From the NCBI RefSeq assembly GCF_964019385.1, contig NC_088654.1, positions 8,925,200 to 8,989,199 on the forward strand: a stretch of 64,000 nt of DNA. Direction: 5' to 3'. This document shows positions 40,190-50,220 of the stretch, piece by piece. Under the pieces are notes generated by a model. That model was not told where the DNA came from. It did not search any database and was given only the letters and a program-made list of their open reading frames with translations. Each line of letters opens with the position of its first letter. Position 1 is the first letter of the stretch. This DNA is from Sycon ciliatum (Eukaryota > Porifera > Calcarea > Leucosolenida > Sycettidae). The position numbers and the translations under genes are program-made.

Positions 40190-40897
40190 CTACTTGATAC
40201 AGTGGAAGTGAAATTCATGACCACACTCCAACTTGGATAGAGGACGATCCAGGGCATCCTGACAAATCACACAACTGGACTCATGACTTATTGCTGACGA
40301 GTCTACCTTAGTAGGCACTACATCAATATACTGCAGCTCCATGGGGTGTATTGCCTGGTCTTGATGGTGGTCACCGTAATACACCCCGTTGAGGTACCAC
40401 TGATAGACACCCTCCTCCTCCTGAGAGATGAAAGCAGGTCCATCTTCCTTATGCCAAAGGTTGTATCGGTACCACTCCCGTCCACGATTGTTACCTTCCC
40501 TGTGTATAACCGCTGGCGCATTCTCCCTGTGGAGCCTTCCTTGGTGATACCACCGTAGAATACAGCATGTGGCGTCACAATAACTGACTGCAGGACCGCC
40601 GGCTCTATGACGGACACCGTTGAGGTAGTACTCGATGCTACCCCGTCCTATCCAAGCCCGTTCATTAACGCGATGAAGGCGACCTTCATAGCACCAGGCG
40701 GACACTCCCCTACTATCAACAAGAGCTGGTCCGTCCTCCTGATGGAGTCTACCATCGACGTGCCAAATTTCTTGCTGCGCGTTTTGATCTGCCACCTCCA
40801 CAACAGTTCTTATTGGCGTCCGCCTTTCTATTAGTAAAGGACCCGTGGTGAGAGACCACGACCGGTCGTCCACGTCTACACCGAATGTATCAGCCAT
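40190..40897 (-). CDS. LHREDGPA-repeat/RING protein with amber codon (right-arm copy)
   Basis: Mirror of 32322-33029 and identical in translation, including the amber stop inside the RING finger. The same frame continues to 40109 with the last Cys-Pro-Thr-Cys of the RING. Confidence 0.75.
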   Translation of the reverse strand: MADTFGVDVDDRSWSLTTGPLLIERRTPIRTVVEVADQNAQQEIWHVDGRLHQEDGPALVDSRGVSAWCYEGRLHRVNERAWIGRGSIEYYLNGVRHRAGGPAVSYCDATCCILRWYHQGRLHRENAPAVIHREGNNRGREWYRYNLWHKEDGPAFISQEEEGVYQWYLNGVYYGDHHQDQAIHPMELQYIDVVPTKVDSSAISHESSCVICQDALDRPLSKLECGHEFHFHCIK

Positions 40898-41010
40898 ATC
40901 TATTTACTGAGAATAATGTAACAACTCCTCCACAAACGCTTCTACAACTGACGTCTTCTTCATCCTGGTTTTTTCCTCTTGGTGGTTTTGGATAAGAGTT
41001 GAAAAGTCAA

Positions 41011-41031
41011 AAAGGTCAACTGATGACCTTT
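41011..41031. promoter_or_regulatory. Palindromic AGGTCA pair between divergent genes (right arm)
   Basis: Mirror of 32188-32208. Confidence 0.35.
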
Positions 41032-41072
41032 GCGTTACTTGGTATGATTGGGTTTTAGCGGATGATGTCGGT

Positions 41073-41502
41073 ATGCAGCTGGGGAGCGAATTCGACAGGA
41101 AGAAGGTAAAGTCCTTGCTTTGCGGTTCACACCTTCACTTCAGTATCATTACAGTCCAAATGGCTTTCACTTGTCACTGTAGCGTTCGAATGTCAGGGGT
41201 AATAACCCTGTTTCAGCACCTGAGGCGGTGCGTCAAGCGCCGCCTCTTTCTCATCATATATTGTGACAAATGGTAAGTGTGCAGTGCTCCTAGCTCTCTC
41301 CCCCAACAAAAGAGCTCTATGACACTGTGCTTTCTGCGGTTTCTTTCGTTTTTACAGTGGAGAAAGGCTGGTGGGAAGCCCAGCCGTGGTCGCCCACCTG
41401 GCGGGTGCGGCCCATCTAACCCGTTACTGGGAGGGTCGCCAGGTCGGGCTGCTGTTGCAGTCCGACTACCGGGATGCCGTGGAGCGTATTAGGACCCTGT
41501 AA
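41073..41502 (+). CDS. Small zinc-finger-like protein, two exons (right-arm copy)
   Basis: Exons 41073-41272 and 41358-41502, intron 41273-41357 (GTAAGT...TTTACAG). Mirror of 31717-32146; the exon lengths (200 and 145 bp) sum to 115 codons including the stop. Confidence 0.5.
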
Positions 41503-41940
41503 GTAAGCACTGCTCTGTCTACATGTATACTTACCCCCCCCCTCGTTATAGCGATACTTACTTGTTTCGTATCCTCTTGTCTTACCCTGCTTTCGTATTC
41601 GTGACACTAATAGTGTTTGTGTGCGCTCATGTTTTGTTTTACAGATGATGATGTATGAAGGTCTGGAGCTGCCGTCTTCGGGGTGTGCCATTTGTTTCAA
41701 AATTATTTGTAAGTACTTGTAACAGGCGTAGTGTAGTAACTGTGTGTGTAGTGTAGTAACAGTGTGTAGTGTTTTGTGATGGTCCTGTGCTATAGCAGTC
41801 GTAATGTGTTTTGTGATGGTCCTGTGCAGTCGTAATGTGTTGGGCAACTGAAGTACACTGCATGAAGGGGTATGTGTGGGTGCTTCGACACATTCTCGTG
41901 CTTCCTAAACCCTAGATATGTGTATAACACTATAACCTAG

Positions 41941-41984
<44 letters not shown>

Positions 41985-42685
41985 CCGCGCATGCGTGCGT
42001 GTGCGTGCATTGTGTTCTCTTCTACAGACTCATCCAAGTCCATTTAAATAAAAGTGCATTATAGTAAACAGTATTGTGTTTGTTACAGTGAATATGTGGG
42101 GAATGGTGGATTTGCCTTAGTGTGACTGGATACCTGCGGGTTGTGACTCTTTGCTGGTCACTCTGCATTCTCCAGTATAGATTCGGTGCAGTGCAGAGGG
42201 GATTTGCGGTGCGTAGCAACACTGCTTCACTGTGACACCCCTTCAATAATTGTTTTGATGCATGATACTGCGGGCGGAGCCGGTTGATTCTAACTGTATC
42301 CTGATCAAAATAGAAATTTGCATCTAATGGACCTGCATGGACAGTAGGCATTTCCCTAATCGGCCGGGCGAAAAATTCGCCGAAAACAGTGGTTTTGAAG
42401 AAATTACCCATCTTTTCGCCGAATTTTCAAAAATTTGCATGTTGAATTCGCCGAAAACCGATGCTTCAGTGCTTCAACAGGGTGTATGTAAATGTACATG
42501 ACGTAATGGGAACGGTGACTTCAAGTACTATGTTGAGCCGAATTCTGATCTTGGAGCTCATAATATGGCCGAATTTGAACATTCTCTTAACCGATCGAAA
42601 AGCCGATTAGGCATGCTCTGTATGGGCAACTTGTCAGTGCACATCTACGATGTGCGAATAAAACGAGTGCATGGCACGTGAACTA

Positions 42686-43008
42686 CAGTCCATTCATTGG
42701 AAACTGGCACCCTAACTTTTTGGTGTCTCTCTCACATAGTTGTAGATATCGTGAAAACAACAGTACATCCTGCATCGTGTGACTCGTGCGATTACTCCTT
42801 GCCACATTTGAGGCCAGAAAAGTCCAAGAACAGGGAAATAGAAATTCAGCCAGGTTTTACACAATTAGGACAGGTATGCCATGGCAAAATGTATGGAGAA
42901 GCAGATCCAAAACCCAGAATTTTGAGATTTAAAGTGGGTTTTTGATCCTCAATTTGGCCCAAATCCGACTTTCAAAAGCCAGCGGGCCAGTTTCCGATGA
43001 ATGGACTG
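42686..43008. mobile_element. Mariner-like MITE in right arm
   Basis: Mirror of 30206-30528, with TA flanks. Confidence 0.8.
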
Positions 43009-43212
43009 TAACTTGTTTGCTGCACATCTACGAAGTGCGAATCAGGGAGTAGTATAATGACACGTGTACTAGTACACCTTGTGTTGCACTGCGTCTTTCC
43101 CGCAAGCAGGGTCTCTGAAGGTCATACGCTCCGCGTGCGTATGCACGCATGCGCAATATGTCTTTTTTTTTTTTTTTTTTTACTCTTGATACTACATGTA
43201 TACTGTAGTACT

Positions 43213-43246
<34 letters not shown>

Positions 43247-44054
43247 AGTCTGTAAAAGCCTCTTTTACGGGCGAACAAAACACAATTTGCCATGGCGGAG
43301 GATTGAAAACAAATCACATAATGATGACGTCGCATGTGATCAGACAGCAAGAGAAGCATAGTCTTTGGCACCTATGATCAGGGGATGGCCCACGCCTGGT
43401 AAAAAAAAAACAAAAACAAAAAAAAACAATGAGAAGTTCCGCACAAATCGTGTACAGACTAAACAGACTATGGATTCGAACATAACAGAGTGGAAAACCG
43501 GAATCCGAGAAAACGATAACATTCAAAATCATGAAAAAGTGGGGGGGGGGGTACTGAAGCAGAACAGTAGCCAAACACACCACGGATAGTTACCGAAAGC
43601 ACTCTGCAGCAGCAAGGACCCATGTATACTGTAGTACAAAAAATAGAAATGAAAAACGTAAAATGTTTGGCACCTATGAAGTCAGGGGATGGCCCACGCC
43701 TGGTAAAAAAACAATGAGGAGTTAAATACAAAGAAAACGAACTGAAAATACAAAAGTAAATGAAACACCATTACCAAAGAAACTGTACTGTATCATGTCA
43801 CTGCATCTACGATGTGCAAATCAGGGAATAGTACGTATTTTACTACTCCCCGGTGCGAATGCACCGAACGTACACAAGTGCACGTTCGCCACGGAAAAGA
43901 ACCTTTATGGCACATTTATGGCATGCCAGGGGTCAAAGGTCAAACTCTGGGGGGTCCCGCGGGCCAGACCAAGCACGACCGACACAGTGTGCCTTATTTG
44001 GCCCAAAGGTCAAAGGTCAAAAAGTGGGCCAGAACCCGCCCCGCACTTACTACT

Positions 44055-44366
44055 CACCCTCCCTTCCTACAGATAATCACGCCCTCGTGATTTTCAAAAA
44101 ATAAGTGAAGAGTTACGAACACAGCGTCAACCGGAAGATGGCAAATTATATCGGAAATGATAACGTTTAGAGTAGACAGAAGAAATGAACTAATAACAAA
44201 TCATAAAGTAGAAGCACACCAGGTTCACACGGTCTCACGGGGTCAAAAGGGGAAAGAACTGTCCTCCAAATAGGACCTAAAGCCACAGCACTCTTGCTGC
44301 ACAACGCTGGCACAACCCGCCAGGAACATCGCAGTTCAAAAACCGAACTGAATACACTACAACTAT
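44055..44366 (-). other. Second internal region of LTR array, part 1
   Basis: This matches 27688-28002 (from the polypurine tract). Interrupted at 44367 by the 2.7-kb repeat and resumed at 47069. No gene. Confidence 0.85.
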
Positions 44367-47068
44367 TATTGCAATAAAAACTGCTTTATGGCAGTTTTCT
44401 AAAAAAAGTTATTGTGTTCTAGTCCGTGGACCCCGTCTAAAAAGTAAGAAATTAACGAAATGTGATAGCTGAAAATTAAAATTTCACACAAAACCTCACA
44501 ATAATCACAACACTTGAAATGCTGCTTTCAACACTAAACTTGTACTGCACCAACAATTGGCAACATGCATGCATAGGAAAGAGGATCACGAGGGGAAAAG
44601 GTCTTCTACATGTAGCTTTTCATTCTGTGTGTGATTATTGTGAGGTTTTGTGTGAAATTTTAATTTTCAGCTATCACATTTCGTTAATTTCTTACTTTTT
44701 AGACGGGGTCCACGGACTAGAACACAATAACTTTTTTTAGAAAACTGCCATAAAGCAGTTTTTATTGCAATAATTTCTTTTGTTTTTTCTGTCACCAATC
44801 AATGGAATGCCCTATATCAATATGTAAATGATGGCCTTCACATCATATCAATACCGTATTATACGCATTGATGTGCAAGCCTTTTCTTGCAGAATATGGC
44901 ACTAGCATGTTCTTCTGCGGGGAAACATGTGAGTAGTGGTGGACCGTGGTGATACTTTTTTTAATACGGAGGTCATTCTGTGCATGTTGCTGTAGCAGAA
45001 TTTCATGACTCTGTCATAAAATTGTCTTGCCTTTCAGATATTTCAGATTTCCCCACCCTCGATCAGATTTATTTGAGAAATGTAACCAGGTGCGTGTCGC
45101 AGATGTTTTTGTTGATTCTGTGTTTATAATGGTTTATAATCATGGGTTATCGTGATAAGGTCATCCTGCATCATATTGCACTGAAATCGTAACCCTGTTG
45201 ATGTCGATACAACTTTTGGAAGCAGTTCAATGACTTCAAACTGTTAGTCCTCGATTTTCTAAAACAACACAGCAAAGGAGGAACAATAAACATGTATTAA
45301 AATGTAAACAAATACATTGCTGAGTCCGACACCTCGTTCCAACAACTACACTGATCCTGAGGATAAAAGGGGCAAGACTATGGTTGGAGGTACTGAGAGA
45401 TAAACAAGGCACTCCATAATAATAAAATCTTACACATCTTTTGGTGAGTATAAATGATATCCAGTCGAACCTCTTTAGGACGAACACCAAGGGACCGATG
45501 GTATTTATTCTCTGAGTTTGTCTTAACCTATTTTATAACCAGTGAATACAATTATTTCTCCAATAGACATACGAATAGATTTCTTCTACAGCGAAAGATT
45601 CTAAGCCACAGCGACTCATTGACTTGTCTCGTATGAAACAAATGAGTCACTAGAGAGGTTCTGCAAAACGAAAATGCGTACAAACTTTCGTTCCACGTCA
45701 TGAAGTGCGAAACTTCGCACGAACTTTCGCAACTTTGGACGCGAAACTTGCAGGGAACGCGAAATGTCCAGTCGTACACACTTTCGTGAGATTGGGTCAT
45801 GGCGTACGTGCACTTGGCCTGCGCAAACTACGAAAATGTGCAGAACGCAAAGTTCGTGCAAAAATTCGTACACACTTTCGCAAGGACTGTCGCGAAACTT
45901 CGTTCGAATTTTCGTTTTGCAGAAGCTCTCTACTGAACGTTTCTTTAGCAACATGACGGCAACTGAAACAGCTCCAGAGAAAGTACGATACATGTACAGC
46001 ACATTCTTGCAGGTACTACAAACAGATTGCAGATCGTAATTCTTGCTTTGGCGGCACGAAACTTCATTTGGGGCAGTGCAATCTCGGCGGAACTCACAAA
46101 TAATAAATAAAACAGACCAGACTCGAGTAAACAAATCCAATCATACAAGTACGAGATCTTCACGAGACGAGACTGCACCCTTTGACTTGTTTCGTACGAA
46201 GCAAACAAGTTTACTGAACCTCTCCACAATGGAGATTTTCGGTCAATGGGTCCTTGAACCTTTCCGTCCAGATTGGGAACTGCCAACGATAGTATGCCAC
46301 TGACCAGTGCCTTACTTGTAACGTACCAATGTACAATGAATATGAGTATTTCGACAACACATCTAACATAAGCCTTACCGTCAAGAAGGTGAACTCGCGT
46401 TCTTCGCACACTGTAGACAAGGGCAAAGAGATAAAAATGGATCTAAATCCGAATAAAATCAGCACACGTTTCCGTAAATGAAAGGGTGAGCATAAGCAAA
46501 TGAATCGAAGGAAACCGGTCAACTCAGAGATCACCTGTCATCGAGTATTCCGTAAAAGGAGGCCTCGGCAGCGGAAAATCTAAATTAGAAAAGAGATCCT
46601 GTCAGCTTTTCCATTATTTATTGCATTCCGCCCAAAATGAGCACACTTTTCGTAAATGAAAGAGTCAACACAAGGAAAAGAATCAAAGGGAACTGGTCAA
46701 CTCACCTGTCATTGAGTAATATTCCGCGAAAGGAAGTCTCAGCAGCGACGAAACGAAATAAGCCAGGCCAGGAGACGAAATATCCGAAACAGCTCATACA
46801 AGAAGCAGTTCCAAAGGAGGAAGTTCCTCGCGCGCGCATGCACATCCGAACACGGACTGCACTGCATGCAACACAATGTCTGCCGTGCACGTGCACAGCA
46901 CGCGGCTACCAACCGTTGGTAGATCTATACCGAGCACCTTACGTAGAGACTTACGTAGCCTAAGTGAAATACCGAGCACCTTACGTAGAAACTTACGTAG
47001 CATAGCGATGTCGTTTTTCTTGCCATGTGAACACAATAATAGAAAAGCTGACAGGATCGCTTTTCTAA
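44367..47068. mobile_element. Unclassified 2.7-kb mobile repeat (copy 2)
   Basis: Same family and orientation as 22529-25122, with several small indels. The empty site is seen at 28003 in the first internal region. It lacks the 31-bp mini-palindrome present at 23047. No coding capacity seen. Confidence 0.8.
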
Positions 47069-47355
47069 ATAAGGGGCGTTGTCACACACATTGTCCCACG
47101 TTAGCTGGGTAAGCCGTGGCTCACCATGATCAGACGCCTACCAAACTAAACTGGATTCACACACTCGCATAAAGGAAGACTGAAGAGAACAGGGAGACTG
47201 AAGGAAGACAGGAAAGAAAATGCCATACCTGGAATCAGCGTTAGTAACCACGGCGGCGGCTGGAGCTATGGCGGAGGGGAAGCCAGGTTTTATCTTCATC
47301 TTGGTTGAGCCGGTCACTCAGAGCGGCTAGCTCGGGGTCAGACAAATGACCTCCC

Positions 47356-47766
47356 TCATCGTCTTGAATCATGGTCTTCACATTGTCGAGAACATCGCTT
47401 TGCGCGACGTAAAGAGTGATGGTCTAGCCAGGAAGAGTGTTGACGAAAATCTGCATCCCACCACGGAGGCGAAGTACCAAGTGAAGAGTGGGCTCCTGCT
47501 TCCGACTGCGTGCCGGCGAAAATCAAACGCTGCTGGTCTTGGGGAATACCCTCCTTGTCTTGGGCAGCAGCCTGCCTGTTGTCGTCCTCATCAGCTTCGC
47601 CATCACCACCGGTAGTATACATGTAGGTAGCGGGTCGCTTGCAATCGCCATCGGAGTCTCCAGTGTGTGCCGTGCGGAGAGAAGGGTGATCCACGCTAGC
47701 ACCCTGACTGAGCTGCAGGCTAATAAGCAGTGCCAGGCCGAGGAAGGCAAGAAACATGATTCTCAT
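47356..47766 (-). pseudogene. Second signal-peptide/ubiquitin chimera, degenerate
   Basis: The same signal peptide, acidic linker and start of the ubiquitin segment as at 28728 are present. A deletion of about 45 bp within the ubiquitin part then shifts the frame so that the Leu-Arg-Gly-Gly end is lost. Confidence 0.75.
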
Positions 47767-47859
47767 CTTGATTCGTCGCACGGAGCTGTAGCGGGTTGAG
47801 CCATCGGAGTCCGGGGTCGAATCACGTTGTTTTATTTAAAACTACACCGCTGCCACCAA

Positions 47860-48201
47860 TGTAATAGGTAGCCGAGTGGTAGGCGCGGTGCAATTAACAA
47901 TAATTACTTTTATTCTACTTTCAGGTACACACCTGAGATATAATCGTTATTGCAAGAAGAAGCGGCAAAATAAATAACTTTCTCTCCGGTGCTCACCTAG
48001 AGGCTGAATCCTTATTCTTCGAGTTAGCTTTCATTGCTATCCAATCTAATCTAATCTTCTCTTCCTCAAAACAGAAATGCGCAGCCGCTTATATGCAGCA
48101 GACGCCGCACGCTTACATACGGAGATACACTAAATATACGTCAGGCAAAGCTCCGTATTAGTTCCGTACTGTTTCCGTATTGGTCGGGCAGGGATACTAC
48201 A
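47860..48201 (-). repeat. LTR 3 (upstream LTR)
   Basis: 342 bp, almost identical to LTR 1; followed by TSD ATAG at 48202-48205. Confidence 0.85.
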
Positions 48202-48529
48202 ATAGTACCCCAATCTCACCCCCCGGGTGAAAACGGTGCTGAGGCAATCGTCAAACTGGCCGTACATGCTCGTGTCACCTCCCTGTATTTTACTACTCCC
48301 TGTATTTTACTACTCCCTGGTTCACAATATTCTTCATGTTTGCGCAATTGCGACATCGATCATGCATCCTCGATCATGCAGACATGCACAAGTAGTATTA
48401 TGCACGTGCACTGCACGTGCACCCAGGGTCGAAACTGTACTCCATCTGTGTATGTCGCGTGTCGCGCGCATGTCGCAAAAGTTGAACTTTCTTCAACTAT
48501 TAACTTCTGCGACAGGTGCATTGCGACCA

Positions 48530-48563
48530 GGGAGTCGTAAAATACCGGTATTTTACGACTCCC
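48530..48563. repeat. 34-bp perfect palindrome of the CAGGGAGT family
   Basis: GGGAGTCGTAAAATAC and its complement abut exactly. The flanking ATTGCGAC/CTTGCGAC are a decayed 8-bp target duplication. Same in copy 2 at 57891-57924. Confidence 0.8.
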
Positions 48564-48953
48564 AGCTTGCGACAGCTCGCGACAGGCAGTTTCTTGTCGC
48601 AACTGTCGCAAATCGCGTGTTGCGTCGCAGAAAGTTGTATTGTGAATCGGCCTTAAAAGGGAAACTCCGGTCCAAAATCACCACCATTTTTTATTGCGGA
48701 ATTAGAGTATGTCGTAAGTGGTAGAATGGCGAAAACCGGAAGCTTCTACGACAAGGATAACATACCTAAATTACCAATTGCAATTTTCCATATTTGGCAC
48801 GAGGGGGCCCCCGCCCACCCTGTGACGTAAAACGTTCTCAGTGAGCTCCAAATTTTTTTATTCAAATGGTAAATTTTGAAAAAGGTATTCAATGTTTTTT
48901 CTTCAATCAATAACCCTTGTACTAGTACATGTACTAGTATTCATTCGATCATC

Positions 48954-49255
48954 ATGTTGGAGGAAAATGAGACCACGGGAGGTGTGGAGGTGGATGCCAC
49001 TTCGGATTCAGCAACACCGAGGCCTTTTAGGTTCGAGCCGAAGCGCGCATCAGCGTCTGCGAAACTGTCTACAAGTAATATTTCTGAGACTACAAAACAG
49101 ATAAACGTGAAGAGAACGCTTTGGTTGTACACAGTGCTCGCGTGAGCACTGCTGGATGCCGTTGCGGACAATGCAGCCTGATGTGGAGCGAGGTCGAGTC
49201 GACTTGCTCCTGGGAGGTTCCTGCAGCTTTTAGTAAACGCGGATTGGAAGTGACG
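48954..49255 (+). pseudogene. Remnant of a cysteine-motif transposon protein
   Basis: The ORF 48954-49145 has an acidic start and an Arg-Pro-Phe-Arg-Phe-Glu-Pro stretch. Just beyond its stop, in another frame, is Cys-Arg-Cys-Gly-Gln-Cys-Ser-Leu-Met ... Cys, matching the Cys-x-Cys-Gly-x-Cys motif of P2X-C-terminus-like domains common in invertebrate transposons. The frame break makes it a relic. Tentative. Confidence 0.35.
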
Positions 49256-49298
49256 TCACTAGTTGGGTGATAGTACACTGGGTGCGTTCGACTACACA

Positions 49299-49342
49299 CT
49301 TGAATCGATCCATGAATCCATTCGTGGATCGATTCAAGTGCG
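49299..49342. repeat. Imperfect palindrome
   Basis: CACTTGAATCGATCCATGAAT faces its near complement; variants recur in every eIF1A-associated unit (58660, 60206, 62352). Confidence 0.7.
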
Positions 49343-49594
49343 TAGTTTCTTCCAAGCCATCGAACGGCGTGAAGAAGGTGAATCACAATGAGACTTTTGG
49401 TTACGTGGTCATGACGTTGAACAACAGGTCAAGTAGGGTCCACCGTTACACACAGCGACACATACTTATCATTGCCATGACTAATGTCTATGAGCACTGC
49501 CTGAACACTTGACCTACCACACAGATGCCGATACACGTGTATCGCCAGAGCTCGATCGCCCGCGCCCTGCGACGTGACTGGCGGCGAACAAGGG

Positions 49595-49601
49595 TATAAA
49601 T
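49595..49601 (+). promoter_or_regulatory. TATA box of eIF1A-like gene 1
   Basis: TATAAAT, 182 bp before the ATG, in a context conserved in all copies. Confidence 0.6.
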
Positions 49602-49776
49602 GCGAGCTTACAGCATGTTTAGGGTTCTTTTTCCCAAGTTCACTGGAGTGTAGGATAGAGTTTTGCTTGCAGAATTTCTTAGATCGCTATCAGTGTAACG
49701 CGAAGCTACGAAGGAGAGATTCAGTTGTGCACATTGTGCCTTGTGTTCGAGAACATACTTTCATTCGGTGACAGCC

Positions 49777-50220
49777 ATGCGGCCGAATAAAGGGAAAGGA
49801 GGAAAGAATCGTCGTCAACGCAAGGCGGTCCGCACCGACAGCAATCGAGAGTTAGTATTCAGAAATGATGGCACCGAATACGCACAAGTTACCAAGCTGT
49901 TTGGCTGTTGTCGCCTGGAGGCTTGGTGTTATGATGCTAGAAGCCGGATTTGCCAAATTCGAGGAACGTTAAGGTGGAACAAAGTCTGGATCAAGCAAGG
50001 CGACATCATACTGATTGGCGTCAGGGACTTCCAGGATTCTAGAGCAGATGTAATTATGAAGTACAGCCACGAGGAGGCAATGAAGCTGAAGGCCTATGGA
50101 GAGTTGCCAGAGACAGCCAAGCTCAGCGACAGCACCACGTTCGCACCAGATGCTAAACATTTCGTTGTTTTTGACGACATATCAGAACCTGAAGATGATG
50201 ACAGTGATGCAACGACGTGA
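49777..50220 (+). CDS. EIF1A: eIF1A-like translation initiation factor, copy 1
   Basis: 147 residues, intronless. The basic N-terminal tail (Lys-Gly-Lys-Gly-Gly-Lys-Asn-Arg-Arg) contacts the ribosome in eIF1A. The OB fold follows: Arg-Glu-Leu-Val-Phe, Glu-Tyr-Ala-Gln-Val, Ile-Arg-Gly, Val-Trp-Ile, Gly-Asp-Ile-Ile-Leu-Ile-Gly, then Leu-Lys-Ala-Tyr-Gly-Glu-Leu-Pro and an acidic C-terminal tail that binds eIF5B. Length equals animal eIF1A (about 144). The first OB loop is unusual: Gly-Cys-Cys-Arg-Leu-Glu-Ala-Trp-Cys-Tyr where animals have Gly-Asn-Gly-Arg-Leu-Glu-Ala-Met-Cys-Phe, and an extra residue follows the Ile-Arg-Gly strand. The Met at 49777 was chosen because it starts the conserved tail. 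Probably a derived paralogue. Confidence 0.92.
   Translation: MRPNKGKGGKNRRQRKAVRTDSNRELVFRNDGTEYAQVTKLFGCCRLEAWCYDARSRICQIRGTLRWNKVWIKQGDIILIGVRDFQDSRADVIMKYSHEEAMKLKAYGELPETAKLSDSTTFAPDAKHFVVFDDISEPEDDDSDATT

Larger units (their letters stand above)
29159..44054. mobile_element. Polinton-type element with giant terminal inverted repeats (14.9 kb)
   Basis: The element starts AGTAGTAAGTGCGGGG and ends with the exact complement. It is flanked by a 6-bp direct repeat CACCCT (29153-29158 and 44055-44060). The undisturbed paralogous site at 27688-27693 has CACCCT once in the same LTR/polypurine context, so the duplication is a genuine TSD. A 6-bp TSD and 5'-AG termini are the known signature of Polinton integration. 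The inverted arms are 6,378 and 6,372 bp and the unique spacer is 2,146 bp. The spacer has a homologue of the first gene of the region-1 Polinton. Polymerase, integrase, ATPase and capsid genes are absent, so movement would depend on factors in trans. Confidence 0.88.
37683..44054 (-). repeat. Right terminal inverted repeat, 6.37 kb
   Basis: Reverse complement of 29159-35536; positions in the two arms sum to about 73,219 in the inner half and 73,213 at the ends. Confidence 0.95.
27348..48201 (-). mobile_element. Tandem LTR retroelement array carrying a ubiquitin chimera
   Basis: The order on the plus strand is LTR (27348-27689), internal (27690-28821), LTR (28822-29154), internal (44055-44366 plus 47069-47859), LTR (47860-48201). 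A 4-bp TSD ATAG flanks the whole array (27344-27347 and 48202-48205). Reading leftward, each LTR starts TGTAGTATCCC and ends TACA, the primer-binding region begins TTGGTGGCAGCGG, and a polypurine tract GGAAGGGAGGG precedes the downstream LTR. No gag or pol is present, so it is a TRIM/LARD-type element. The Polinton-type element at 29159 is inserted at the border of the middle LTR and the second internal region. Confidence 0.85.
26259..48319. mobile_element. hAT-like element (about 0.9-kb core) swollen to 22 kb by nested insertions
   Basis: The left end is CAGGGAGTAGTAAAATAC followed by AGGGAGGTGACACG. The right end is its reverse complement, with the 18-bp unit present twice. Both ends abut an 8-bp direct repeat GTTCACAA (26251-26258 and 48320-48327). 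An 8-bp TSD and CAGGG termini fit hAT elements. The second duplication copy has, at the same site and with the same TSD, only a 46-bp palindrome made of these termini (57584-57629). The core is 26259-27016 plus about 48206-48319. No transposase is encoded, so it is non-autonomous. Confidence 0.85.

Noticed and set aside
29159-44054. Giant inverted repeat as assembly fold-back artefact
   Set aside because: A fold-back would not create a 6-bp TSD matching an intact paralogous target, nor sequence differences between the arms. Long reads would still be worth checking.
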